DNA from: UBA2942 sp045127535
GTDB lineage: Bacteria > Bacillota > Clostridia > Lachnospirales > Lachnospiraceae
DNA length: 16,497 nucleotides
Direction of reading: 5' to 3'
Assembly: GCA_045127535.1 (NCBI GenBank)
Contig: JBGVQN010000040.1
Location: forward strand, 1 to 16,497
How positions within the stretch are numbered: position 1 is the stretch's first letter; each line of letters begins with the position of its first letter. Positions 1 through 7,675 of this stretch are shown here, one piece after another. A model generated the notes under the pieces. It was not told the DNA's origin. It saw only the letters and a list, made by a program, of their open reading frames with translations, and did not search any database. The position numbers were made by a program, and so were the translations under genes.

Positions 1-39
1 AATGCATTCTTCTTCAAAATATCTTATACTGTTAATCAT
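1..39 (-). CDS. Start of an unidentified minus-strand gene (cut by left edge)
   Basis: Only the first 13 codons are visible, read leftward from an ATG at 39-37: M-I-N-S-I-R-Y-F-E-E-E-C-I, with no stop before the edge. The start is supported by AGGAAGG on the minus strand at 54-48, eight bases upstream of the ATG. The gene is divergent from the SulP transporter at 333. Thirteen residues are too few to assign a family. Its leader lies inside a bipartite inverted repeat (41-104), described separately, which suggests regulated expression. Confidence 0.5.
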   Translation of the reverse strand, partial: MINSIRYFEEECI

Positions 40-40
40 A

Positions 41-104
41 GAGGACACCTTCCTTTGTGTGTATTTTGGTCGTACTTAATACTTTATCACAAAGTAATGT
101 CCTC
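41..104 (-). promoter_or_regulatory. Bipartite inverted repeat in the leader of the left-edge gene
   Basis: GAGGACA at 41-47 is the exact complement of TGTCCTC at 98-104, and CTTTGTG at 53-59 is the exact complement of CACAAAG at 88-94. In a minus-strand transcript the two 7-bp stems stack on each other and the AGGAAGG ribosome binding site (54-48) falls at the internal loop and stem boundary. A smaller 15-bp palindrome, ACTTTatcacAAAGT, sits at 81-95 and could be a repressor operator. Whether it acts as DNA operator or RNA structure cannot be decided from sequence. Confidence 0.45.
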
Positions 105-246
105 TTTTCATTTATTATCCGAATAAAATTTTACGCTAGCCTGTTTTTTCAGGCAAACCGGTGCAGCAGAGCATTTCTTCTTTCTGGGCAGAAATAGGTA
201 CCGAAAAAATATGAATTTTTTCTAAATATTTGATAAATTTCTCACA

Positions 247-275
247 TTGCCAAGGCTGCAAATTGGTATTAAGAT
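247..275 (+). promoter_or_regulatory. Predicted sigma-A promoter of the SulP gene
   Basis: TTGCCA (247-252, five of six matches to the -35 consensus) is followed after exactly 17 bp by TAAGAT (270-275, four of six matches to -10). This gives a leader of about 50 nt before the GTG start at 333. The remainder of the 105-332 gap holds a short hairpin (GCCTG-T6-CAGGC, 139-154) without a convincing terminator U-tract, and no gene I can support. Confidence 0.45.
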
Positions 276-332
276 AGAGTTGTTGTGCCCTTTTATCAAA
301 GCACCAAAGATTATCGTTAGGAGAAGAAAACC

Positions 333-2024
333 GTGAGTACTGATAAGCTAAAACCAATGCTTTTTTCCAACATGAAGCATTACACCAAATCTCAGTTCCT
401 GCATGATATGATTGCAGGTATTATTGTAGCCATTATTGCACTGCCTCTGTCTATTGCCCTGGCACTGGCTTCCGGTGTAGAACCACAGCAGGGTATTTAT
501 ACTGCCATTGTAGCCGGCTTTCTGATTTCCTTCTTTGGAGGCAGCCGGGTACAGATTGCCGGTCCTACTGCTGCATTTGCTACCATCGTAGCAGGCATTG
601 TTGCCAGAAATGGTATGGACGGCCTGATCTGGGCTACCATTCTGGCAGGTATGATTATGATCATTCTGGGCTTTTGCCGCCTGGGTAAGCTGGTACGGAT
701 TATTCCTTATACCATTACCACCGGTTTTACTGCCGGTATTGCAGTGACCATTCTGATTGGGCAGTTAAAGGATTTCTTCGGACTGACCTATGCACCGGGA
801 GTTGCTCCCATTGAAACCACTGAGAAAATCCATGCATTTGTCACTTCTTTTTCTACTGTGAACTGGCAGGCATTTGCAGTGGGTGTGGTGTGCTTCCTGA
901 TCATTGCACTGTGGCCTTATCTGTGCCGACTGATTCCACAGCCTAAGGTTGCCAAATTCCTTGGCATGGTACCACCGTCCCTGCTGGCAGTATTTGCAGG
1001 TATTTTTATGGTCAGCGGATTACATATGGAAGTCAATACCATTGGTGATTTATATACCATCAGCAGTTCTCTGCCAAAGCTGCACATTCCGGCATTCAGC
1101 TTGGAAACACTGCAGAATGTATTTTCCGATGCCTTTGTCATTGCCATTCTGGCTTCTATTGAATCTCTGTTATCCTGCGTGGTTGCAGATACAATGGTAA
1201 ACTCTCACCATCGTTCTAACATGGAGCTCATTGCACAGGGTATTGGCAATATTGGTTCTGCCCTCTTTGGAGGTATCCCAGCTACCGGTGCCATCGCCCG
1301 TACCGCTGCCAATGTAAAGAATGGCGGACGTACTCCTGTGGCAGGTATGATTCATGCAGTGGTACTGTTACTGGTACTTCTGGTGTTAATGCCTTATGCG
1401 GCACTAATTCCGATGCCTACCATTGCAGCTATCCTCTTTATGGTTGCTTATAACATGTGCCAGTGGAGACCTTTCGTACAGCTGGTTAAGACTGCACCTA
1501 AGAGCGATATTATTGTACTGGTACTGACCTTTGTACTGACGGTTGTCTTTGACCTGGTGGTTGCCATTGAAGTAGGTATGCTTCTGGCCTGCGTGCTGTT
1601 CTTAAAGCGTATGAGTGAGGAAACCGAGGTGCAGAGCTGGAAGTATGTGGATGAAGAAGATGAATCCGCAGACCCGGAAAGCATTTCCCTGCGTAAGATT
1701 CCTCTTCACGTACGTGTGTATGAAATCAACGGACCACTGTTCTTTGGTGCTGCTTCCCGTATTGCAGATATTACAGTAAAGGATTTCACCAAATGCCTGA
1801 TTCTGCGTATGCGCAGCGTACCGGCATTAGATGTCACTGCCATGCGTTCTTTAGAGCAGCTGTATGAGCGCTGCAAGAGCAGAGGTACTACCATTATCTT
1901 CTCTCATGTCAATGAGCAGCCTATGAAAACCATGCGTAAAGCAGGTTTTGTAGATATGGTAGGGGAAGAGAATTTCTGTAAGCATATTGATGAGGCACTG
2001 GAACGTGCAAATGCACTGAAATAG
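333..2024 (+). CDS. SulP (SLC26) family anion transporter with C-terminal STAS domain
   Basis: An inner-membrane secondary transporter of 563 residues, the normal bacterial SulP length. Residues about 20-420 are a series of hydrophobic helices including the family signature GGSRVQIAGPTAAFATIVAG (about 70-89). Residues about 458-555 form a cytoplasmic STAS domain, with the typical LRMRSVPALDVTAMRSLEQL segment. SulP proteins carry sulfate, bicarbonate or C4-dicarboxylates; the sequence alone does not choose between these. The start is a GTG, preceded by AGGAG at 319-323 with nine bases of spacing. It stands alone, divergent from the left-edge gene and convergent with the M20 hydrolase, with a large palindrome 16 bp past its stop. 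No cysteine or sulfate-assimilation genes lie nearby, so a sulfate role has no contextual support. Confidence 0.93.
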   Translation: MSTDKLKPMLFSNMKHYTKSQFLHDMIAGIIVAIIALPLSIALALASGVEPQQGIYTAIVAGFLISFFGGSRVQIAGPTAAFATIVAGIVARNGMDGLIWATILAGMIMIILGFCRLGKLVRIIPYTITTGFTAGIAVTILIGQLKDFFGLTYAPGVAPIETTEKIHAFVTSFSTVNWQAFAVGVVCFLIIALWPYLCRLIPQPKVAKFLGMVPPSLLAVFAGIFMVSGLHMEVNTIGDLYTISSSLPKLHIPAFSLETLQNVFSDAFVIAILASIESLLSCVVADTMVNSHHRSNMELIAQGIGNIGSALFGGIPATGAIARTAANVKNGGRTPVAGMIHAVVLLLVLLVLMPYAALIPMPTIAAILFMVAYNMCQWRPFVQLVKTAPKSDIIVLVLTFVLTVVFDLVVAIEVGMLLACVLFLKRMSEETEVQSWKYVDEEDESADPESISLRKIPLHVRVYEINGPLFFGAASRIADITVKDFTKCLILRMRSVPALDVTAMRSLEQLYERCKSRGTTIIFSHVNEQPMKTMRKAGFVDMVGEENFCKHIDEALERANALK

Positions 2025-2040
2025 TATGCCGCAATGGTAC

Positions 2041-2286
2041 GGAGGAAGAAAATCCGAACCGTGCCTTGGCTGGGCACTGGGTATTGTCGTACAGGACCCG
2101 CTCTCGCTTCAGCGAAAACGCAGCGGATTCTAAGATTTCAAATCACAACATAACAGGCACGACTGTAATCAAGCTTACAGTCGTGCCTGTTATATTGTAA
2201 TTTGAAACCTAAGAACCGGCGTTTTCAAGAGTCCTGTACAACAATACCCAGCACCCAGCCAAGGCACGGTTCGGATTTTTTCCTCC
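2041..2286 (-). repeat. 246-bp near-perfect palindrome; candidate MITE-like element or structured RNA
   Basis: The outer arms 2041-2097 and 2231-2286 are complementary at all but three positions plus one 1-nt bulge. Arms 2114-2168 and 2175-2229 continue the pairing, ending in an exact 18-bp stem (2151-2168 with 2175-2192) around a 6-nt loop. The left arm alone carries an extra insertion at about 2098-2113, which can fold locally (CCGCT 2098-2102 with AGCGG 2122-2126; TCGC/GCGA at 2104-2115). Six of the seven base mismatches are A opposite C on the plus strand, which become G-U pairs in a minus-strand RNA; the strand is assigned on that basis. No coding capacity, no clear target-site duplication. 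It lies between convergent genes, so it could also end transcription of either or both. Confidence 0.85.
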
Positions 2287-2391
2287 TAAGTAATTTGCCC
2301 CCTCACTGCTTTATACACACTTAGACAATTGGAAAACAATATTGAGCATCTGCCTCCTAAAGTGTCCGGTACGGTATTTTGCAAGCTCCTA

Positions 2392-3750
2392 TTATACACT
2401 CTGGTCTGACAGCCAGCGGATGGCTGTATAGGCATATAATGCACTGCCTGTACAAAGGGCATCTTCATCAAAAACTGCTTTTGGATGGTGAAGTGGATAG
2501 CTGCAGCCTGTCTGCGGCTGTCCTGCTGCCAGTGCTACCATAATGGACGGTACCTGATGGCTTACATAAGCAAAATCCTCAGAACCACCAGAAGCAGTGG
2601 TTTTTCTGCGACCCTGACCAGACTTGTCATCCTCTGAAACGGATTTTTTACCTGAATTGACCGATGGACTGCCGATGGCATCAGAATGCGCACCTGCCTT
2701 TGCTTCTTTTCCTGTCTGCGCAGTCAACTGCGCTGCTGATAAGGCTTTGTCATCTCCTAACAGTTCTTTGGCATACTGCCCGGTACACTCTGCCAATGCT
2801 TTGTCATTGAGCAGTGTAGGACAACCGCTGCCAAAGGTTACAACCGCCTGTGCCCCATACATGGCGGCCATTCCTTCTGCAATCTCTGTCATTCTTTTTT
2901 TGATAAAGGCACGTGTATCTTCATCAAATGCACGCATACTGCCTGCCAGGGTTACCGTATCCGGTATGACATTTGGGGCAGTTCCTCCATGAATGGTGCC
3001 TATGGTTAATACAGCCCGCTCCCCCATAGGCAGCTCTCTTGTTTGAATGGACTGCAGTCCTAAAATGATCTGTGCTGCCACAGGCACCGGGTCAATGCCG
3101 GTATTTGGCATGGCACCATGACAGCCTTTGCCCTGAATACAGATTTCAAAATAGTCTGCAGCCGGAGCACTAACCCCGGGAGCTGATACAATGGCTGTGC
3201 CGGTTTCAAATGGAACCCCTACCATCACGTGAAACATCATGGCAGCATCTACCTTTGGATTGTCCAGCACACCTGCTTCTATCATGTCTTTGGAGCCTTC
3301 CAGGATTTCTTCTGCCGGCTGGAACATGAGTTTTACGGTTCCCTTGATTTGGTCCTCATGCTGCTTTAACAATCTGGCTGCGCCTAACAGCATGGCTGTG
3401 TGCATGTCGTGACCACAGGCATGCATGCTGCCGTTTTGGGACGCAAAGGCTACCTCTGCTTCTTCTTGGATAGGCAGTCCGTCCATGTCTGCACGCAGCA
3501 GAAATACTTTACCGTGGGTGCTGCCTCCTGCAAGGGCAGTCAGTCCGGCTTTTCCGCAGGGCTGTGGGGTATAGCCCATGGATTCTAACTCCTGCTTTAC
3601 GTAGGAGAGGGTGTCTGGGATGTCAAAACCGGTGCCCGGGTTGGCGTGGATGTGTCTGCGGGCAGACTGGATTTGTGACTTGTATTGACCGGCCTCGGTC
3701 AGGATTGTTTCTGCAAGGTTTTGGATGTCAGGTATATTTTCCGGGTTCAT
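2392..3750 (-). CDS. M20D-family amidohydrolase (N-acyl amino acid / aminobenzoyl-type hydrolase) with an unusual insert
   Basis: A 452-residue zinc- or manganese-dependent amidase of the M20D family (hippurate, IAA-amino acid and N-acetyl-diaminopimelate hydrolases). Visible motifs: RADMDG (86-91), the metal-binding ACGHDMH (111-117), PAEE (145-148), FHV (173-175), the dimerisation-domain stretch CHGAMPNTGIDP (210-221), and the late histidines HHP (421-423). The usual PELGFE-type motif reads PGTGFD (38-43), with Gly where Glu is common. Residues about 337-384 form a Ser/Lys/Gly-rich, apparently disordered insertion before GGSEDF; typical members are about 390-400 residues, so this explains the extra length. 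ATG at 3750 has GGAGG upstream. Exact substrate is unknown; no DAP or folate gene is adjacent to specify one. Confidence 0.9.
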   Translation of the reverse strand: MNPENIPDIQNLAETILTEAGQYKSQIQSARRHIHANPGTGFDIPDTLSYVKQELESMGYTPQPCGKAGLTALAGGSTHGKVFLLRADMDGLPIQEEAEVAFASQNGSMHACGHDMHTAMLLGAARLLKQHEDQIKGTVKLMFQPAEEILEGSKDMIEAGVLDNPKVDAAMMFHVMVGVPFETGTAIVSAPGVSAPAADYFEICIQGKGCHGAMPNTGIDPVPVAAQIILGLQSIQTRELPMGERAVLTIGTIHGGTAPNVIPDTVTLAGSMRAFDEDTRAFIKKRMTEIAEGMAAMYGAQAVVTFGSGCPTLLNDKALAECTGQYAKELLGDDKALSAAQLTAQTGKEAKAGAHSDAIGSPSVNSGKKSVSEDDKSGQGRRKTTASGGSEDFAYVSHQVPSIMVALAAGQPQTGCSYPLHHPKAVFDEDALCTGSALYAYTAIRWLSDQSV

Positions 3751-3876
3751 CAGATTCCTCCATGATTCTTTATTCAGGCATGAATTGACAGTACAATGCT
3801 TTCAAATAGATTGCCATAAATAGGTTCCCCCGGTTCAATGGTTCCATACTTATTGAATGGTTATTTTAGAGAACTA

Positions 3877-5172
3877 TCAGATACAAAATGCTGCATAAAG
3901 AGGCACAATCTTTTTATTATCCTCAAATGCAAAGTTCTTTGCAGAAAGCTTGATTGCATAAGCAGGCTTAAAGGTTTCCATGTAGACCTTTAAACTCTTC
4001 GCTCTGGTGTTATCTGCAGACTTCACTTCAATGGGAATCAGCTGTCCATCACGCTGAATCACAAAATCAATCTCGGCTCCACGCTCAGACTCCCAATAGT
4101 AGGTCTTGTAGCCGTTTATGGCAAGCTGCACATGCACATAGTTTTCCGCCATGCCGCCCTTAAAATCATTCAACTCTTCCACCATATACAGAACATCATT
4201 CGCTCCCAGGTCTTTCTTTGCACAAAGCAGCCCCAAATCAGAAACATAAATTTTAAACGCATCTATGTCTCGGTAGTTTTCCAAAGGCTTTTTTACCTGC
4301 TCCACCTTATAGACCTGAGATACAATACCGGACAGACAGAGCCATTCAATGGCATTCTCAAATTCAGAAGCCCGTCCGCCTTTCTTAATCAGCTTATATT
4401 GAAAACGAGTATTCTTCTTTGACAACTGAACCGTAATATTGTCATAGGCAAGTCTGGTTTTCTTGATTTCATTTAAATTATTATACTTGCTCATATCATT
4501 CAGATAGCTTGCAAGAATGGTATCCTGTGTATGGCGGACAAGGATATAATCCTTTGTCTGGGCAAACTGCATGACACACTCCGGCATACCGCCCACTACA
4601 AGATACTGGCGGTAAAGCTGCATAGCTCCATCGTGTAAAGCAGCAGGCATAGGTGTATCATTCTGAAAGCATTCCCGTATTTTTTCTACCAATGTCTGCT
4701 CCCCAAGAGCCAGCATAAATTCTTCCATATCCATAGGATACAATGTTTTGATATCTACCTTGCCCACAGGAAAAGAAAACTTTGCTCTATTGACTGCCAC
4801 TCCAAGCAGGCTGCCTGCCACGATGATATGATAATCAGGAGCATCCTCGCAGAAATATTTCAGGGAAGTCAATGCTCTCTCGCAGAGCTGTACCTCATCA
4901 AATACAATCAGCGTTTTTTCCCTGACTATCGTCTGCCTTGCAATATGGGACAGAATGGGTACCAAGTAGTCGGGACTGATATTTTCCGCAAAGGTTTCAT
5001 TCAGTTTCGGATTGGTTTCAAAATTGAAATAGGCAACATTCTCATAATGGGTGCGCCCGAATTCCAGAATAGAGTAAGTCTTCCCAACCTGTCTTGCGCC
5101 CTGCAAAATCAGAGGTTTGCGGTGTTCACTTTTTTTCCATGCTTCCAAAAAGCGCGTAATCTTTCTATACAT
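3877..5172 (-). CDS. AAA_14 / DUF4143 ATPase
   Basis: A 431-residue protein of the widespread AAA (AAA_14) plus DUF4143 type. Walker A is GARQVGKT (25-32), Walker B is TLIVFDEVQ (87-95, acidic D92 E93), and the sensor-like AGS is at 119-121. The C-terminal half is DUF4143 and ends with E-I-D-F-V (367-371) and I-E-V-K (381-384), a spacing that resembles a PD-(D/E)XK nuclease-like core. These proteins are abundant in gut Clostridia and Bacteroidetes; their cellular role is not established, and DNA binding or a mobile or defence function has been proposed only from context. ATG at 5172 follows GGGGGAGGAATACT. A 126-bp gap separates it from the M20 gene downstream. It appears to be independently transcribed. 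Confidence 0.9.
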   Translation of the reverse strand: MYRKITRFLEAWKKSEHRKPLILQGARQVGKTYSILEFGRTHYENVAYFNFETNPKLNETFAENISPDYLVPILSHIARQTIVREKTLIVFDEVQLCERALTSLKYFCEDAPDYHIIVAGSLLGVAVNRAKFSFPVGKVDIKTLYPMDMEEFMLALGEQTLVEKIRECFQNDTPMPAALHDGAMQLYRQYLVVGGMPECVMQFAQTKDYILVRHTQDTILASYLNDMSKYNNLNEIKKTRLAYDNITVQLSKKNTRFQYKLIKKGGRASEFENAIEWLCLSGIVSQVYKVEQVKKPLENYRDIDAFKIYVSDLGLLCAKKDLGANDVLYMVEELNDFKGGMAENYVHVQLAINGYKTYYWESERGAEIDFVIQRDGQLIPIEVKSADNTRAKSLKVYMETFKPAYAIKLSAKNFAFEDNKKIVPLYAAFCI

Positions 5173-5201
5173 AGTATTCCTCCCCCAAAAGGTGTAATTT
5201 C

Positions 5202-5264
5202 AGTATAGCATGTATTCGTGTAAAAATCGATGTATTTTTTCTTATTTTTTACATTAAAATACAT
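5202..5264 (-). promoter_or_regulatory. Promoter region of the DUF4143 ATPase with repeated ATGTATT boxes
   Basis: On the minus strand TGCTATACT (5210-5202) is an extended -10 box, about 30 bp before the ATG at 5172; no good -35 box was seen. Just upstream, ATGTATTTT (5230-5238) and AAAATACAT (5256-5264) form an exact 9-bp inverted repeat, and CATGTATT recurs at 5210-5217, with ACATGTAT at 5296-5303. The whole 5200-5305 stretch is very AT-rich. The arrangement suits a repressor operator, which is an inference. Confidence 0.4.
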
Positions 5265-5387
5265 GAATATTTTTCATTTTTTAACATTATTCTACACATG
5301 TATCACATTCCTGAGTGGATACTTATGTTACAGACAAAGAATGCCCGCATATTAGAAACCACGTAATACATTTTTATTCCTCTCTAC

Positions 5388-5430
5388 AAAAAAAACGGTG
5401 TCCCGGCAAAGTCAATCTGCCGAAACACCG
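5388..5430 (-). terminator. Rho-independent terminator of the nitroreductase gene
   Basis: Read on the minus strand: CGGTGT pairs with ACACCG and CGGCA with TGCCG, separated by a 2x2 internal loop and a 9-nt apical loop, then a run of eight U. It lies about 55 bp past the nitroreductase stop codon. The stem plus U8 is textbook. Confidence 0.9.
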
Positions 5431-5486
5431 CACTCCAATCACTTATTCTCTTTGTATCACACTACGCCTGAGCTTTACAACTCTCA

Positions 5487-6026
5487 TCAATAAAACTTCG
5501 CAATATCCTCCACACGTTTCCGCGGCGGCATCTGCGGGTCCACAGCCCGGTAACCTACTGCAATCACAGCTACCACAATTTCCTGCTCCGGTATTGCCAG
5601 CAGACTGCGCAGCTTATCTGCATCCCGGATGCCCATTACCAATGTATCCAAGCCAAGCTCAGTTGCCTTTAACAGCAGGTTTTCATTGTGGAGACCCAGG
5701 TCATAAAAACCCCAGCCCTCTCCTACCTCGTTGGTAGGCTGGCCATCCCGCTCAAAGCCTGCACGATGACTCACAAATGTGGTCACAATCAGTACTGGTG
5801 CATGCTCTACCTTGGTGGCATTCATCTCCGGCAGGCACTCTGTTCTGATTTTCTCCTTTATGTCCTGTGACATAGCCACATAGTACCGGGCAGTCTGGCT
5901 GTTTTTCCAGGATGGGGCATAAATTGCTGCCTGAATCATTTCTTCAATCTGAGATTTCTCTACTGTTTTGTCCGGGTCATAGGCGCGGATGCTTCTTCTG
6001 CTTTCTAATACGGTCTGTAATTCCAT
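5487..6026 (-). CDS. Nitroreductase-family FMN oxidoreductase
   Basis: A 179-residue single-domain nitroreductase-fold protein, expected to bind FMN as a homodimer and to use NAD(P)H. The N-terminal SRRSIRAYDP segment (9-18) carries the conserved Arg residues that contact the FMN phosphate; A-I-Y-A-P-S-W-K-N-S-Q (34-44) and the later GLGLDTLVMG-like stretch fit the family. Such enzymes reduce nitroaromatics, quinones or enones in vitro; the physiological substrate here is unknown. ATG at 6026 has AGGAGG eight bases upstream. It is transcribed alone, from a good promoter at 6080-6108 to a strong terminator at 5388-5430. Confidence 0.9.
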   Translation of the reverse strand: MELQTVLESRRSIRAYDPDKTVEKSQIEEMIQAAIYAPSWKNSQTARYYVAMSQDIKEKIRTECLPEMNATKVEHAPVLIVTTFVSHRAGFERDGQPTNEVGEGWGFYDLGLHNENLLLKATELGLDTLVMGIRDADKLRSLLAIPEQEIVVAVIAVGYRAVDPQMPPRKRVEDIAKFY

Positions 6027-6079
6027 GTATGTATCCTCCTGTCCTCATTGCAGTCTCTTTCAGGCAATGGATTGACTTT

Positions 6080-6108
6080 ATTGTATCGCCAACCGGAACG
6101 GGATGCAA
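6080..6108 (-). promoter_or_regulatory. Sigma-A promoter of the nitroreductase gene
   Basis: On the minus strand TTGCAT (6108-6103) is followed after exactly 17 bp by TACAAT (6085-6080). Both boxes match the sigma-A consensus closely (-35 four of six, -10 five of six). It predicts a leader of roughly 45 nt before the ATG at 6026. Confidence 0.7.
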
Positions 6109-6201
6109 CTATTTTAAAATATTTTCCACCATCTATCCTTTCTCCGCAAGCTTTTATAAAATATAATCGTATCTGCCCAATATACCTTCACAAATACGAG
6201 C

Positions 6202-6272
6202 AAAAATCCATGAGAATCACCTTCGGTGGTGAGGCTTCCTTACAAAACCCAGGATTTTGTTCCACAAAACCC
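6202..6272 (-). terminator. Structured element with alternative hairpins, likely terminator or attenuator after the SGNH gene
   Basis: GGATTTTGT (6252-6260) can pair with ACAAAACCC (6264-6272), or GGATTTT (6252-6258) can pair with AAAATCC (6203-6209). The two are mutually exclusive. The repeat ACAAAACCC also occurs at 6242-6250. In the minus-strand RNA the second pairing ends in U5, as a terminator would. A small ATCACC-TTC-GGTGGT hairpin (6217-6231) lies inside. It sits 37 bp past the SGNH stop codon and upstream of the nitroreductase promoter, so ending SGNH transcription is the simplest role. Confidence 0.4.
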
Positions 6273-6308
6273 TCGCCAAATAGCGGCTTCTGAACAGTTC
6301 CAGCAGAT

Positions 6309-7475
6309 TTATTTTTTCAAAATTTCTATAGGCACACACTCTGCCATCTGTCTGTAAGCCGCTTCACTTGGATGGAGATGGTCACCGCTGTCAAAACCAG
6401 CGTTAAATGCTGCCGGATGAGCCGGATCACAGACTGCCCTGTCAAAATCCACACAACCGTCTGCCTCTGTAGTGGTACGCATCCACTCATTCACCTGGCA
6501 GCGCAGTTCTTCTCTGAAATCTGCATAAGTACGCCAGCCCTCAATGGGCAGTAATGTACCTAAATAAACCTTTAATCCATACTCCTTTGCCTGGACTATG
6601 TATCCACGTAAGCCCTCTATCATCTCTTCTGCTGTAGGCAGATCAGACCATGGGCGGAATCTGTTTACTTCTGTACCTACTGGGTGGATGATATCATTAA
6701 TGCCCTGCTGAATCAGAATCGTATCTGCACCTGCTGCCTTTGCTTCTCTTGGGAATCGGATACTGCCCTGGAGTCCGTAAGAATCATATGTAATATTGTC
6801 ATACTGACGCAGGATTCTAGTCCCACTGGCTGCCCTGCGGATCACTGCGGTGTTCTCTATCCCACTCTCTAACAACCTCTTTACCAAATAATCCGGCCAG
6901 GACTGTGCTGTAATGGAATCACCGTAGCAGATGATGCTGCGGCAGTCTGCACATGCCAGCACATTCACTTCACTGAGGAAATAAAACCACTGGGTGGTCT
7001 TGGTCACATCCCAAGGCAGCTGTGACGCTCCTGCATAATCTCCTACGCTGAAAAAACCTTTGGAAAGAGGCCCGCTGGTAAATACCCCTGCACGCATGAG
7101 GGTAAACTCAGCAAGATACAGAGAAACCGTAAATCGCTGTCCTCTGGTTACAAAAAAAGAGACTTCATCACTGGTCACAGTACCTCCTGCAGGGACAACC
7201 ACAGATGCTTTTCCCTGAAATGTAATGGGCACTGTTGTCTCCTCCACAGTCTGCTCTAAATCCTGGGCTGTGACTGCCACAAATACCTTTGAAATGGTCA
7301 CATCCTCTGTGCCGGTAAAATTATCCAGGGTAATCCGCAGACCTTTTCCTCCAACCAGTGGCATAATAGGGTAACGCAATGTCACATCCTTGGCATAATA
7401 CGCTGGTTTTCGATCTGCAATGGATACTGCGTTGCCCCATACGGCAACCCACTTTTCTTCTATATTCTGATTCAT
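6309..7475 (-). CDS. SGNH/GDSL hydrolase with an N-terminal beta-rich domain (putative carbohydrate esterase)
   Basis: A 388-residue protein. Residues about 1-175 look like a beta-sandwich domain; residues about 178-388 are the SGNH hydrolase. The catalytic blocks are visible: block I YGDSITA (184-190, nucleophile S187), block III GIND (258-261), and block V D-H-L-H (365-368) with D365 and H368 completing the triad. No signal peptide is seen, so a cytoplasmic enzyme is likely. The two-domain arrangement resembles bacterial acetyl-esterases acting on plant or host oligosaccharides, which is an inference; the substrate is unassigned. ATG at 7475 has AGAGGAA upstream. It is divergent from dapF. 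Confidence 0.88.
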   Translation of the reverse strand: MNQNIEEKWVAVWGNAVSIADRKPAYYAKDVTLRYPIMPLVGGKGLRITLDNFTGTEDVTISKVFVAVTAQDLEQTVEETTVPITFQGKASVVVPAGGTVTSDEVSFFVTRGQRFTVSLYLAEFTLMRAGVFTSGPLSKGFFSVGDYAGASQLPWDVTKTTQWFYFLSEVNVLACADCRSIICYGDSITAQSWPDYLVKRLLESGIENTAVIRRAASGTRILRQYDNITYDSYGLQGSIRFPREAKAAGADTILIQQGINDIIHPVGTEVNRFRPWSDLPTAEEMIEGLRGYIVQAKEYGLKVYLGTLLPIEGWRTYADFREELRCQVNEWMRTTTEADGCVDFDRAVCDPAHPAAFNAGFDSGDHLHPSEAAYRQMAECVPIEILKK

Positions 7476-7520
7476 AGAGTTCCTCTTTCTATCCTTTTAC
7501 TGTCTGTTTTTCTCCACGAT

Positions 7521-7549
7521 ATTTTACCACAGCATACTGTAGATTTCCA
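7521..7549 (-). promoter_or_regulatory. Predicted promoter of the SGNH hydrolase gene, with overlapping palindrome
   Basis: On the minus strand TGGAAA (7549-7544) is followed after 17 bp by TAAAAT (7526-7521), preceded by the extended -10 TGG. The spacer contains CCACAGcataCTGTAG (7527-7542), an imperfect palindrome positioned where a repressor would block the polymerase. No carbohydrate regulator gene is present in the window. Confidence 0.5.
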
Positions 7550-7675
7550 GATTTTTTCCTGCTTCCCGCCTGTTTTTTCATAGCAAAAAGATTTTTCTCT
7601 CCCCTTTTGCATATATTATACAGACGATGGATAAAGACAACCTTTGTACTGTTTTTATTTTTTGAAAGGAGCTGT

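Noticed and set aside
139..154. GCCTG-T6-CAGGC hairpin as a terminator
   Set aside because: No U-tract follows it on the plus strand, and the minus side has only a short run (TAAAATTTT). No gene in need of termination is supported here.
136..357. A 73-codon minus-strand reading frame upstream of and overlapping the SulP start
   Set aside because: It would start at a TTG inside the SulP coding region, has no ribosome binding site, and covers the SulP promoter. Its composition is not clearly coding.
2025..2391. IS-type insertion with the palindrome as a remnant
   Set aside because: No transposase fragments and no clear target-site duplication at 2040/2287; a MITE remains possible but is unproven.
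3751..3876. GGTTC repeats and TTCAAT/ATTGAA inverted repeat between the ATPase and the M20 gene
   Set aside because: Short, with no U-tract or clear promoter boxes; could be chance in AT-rich intergenic DNA.
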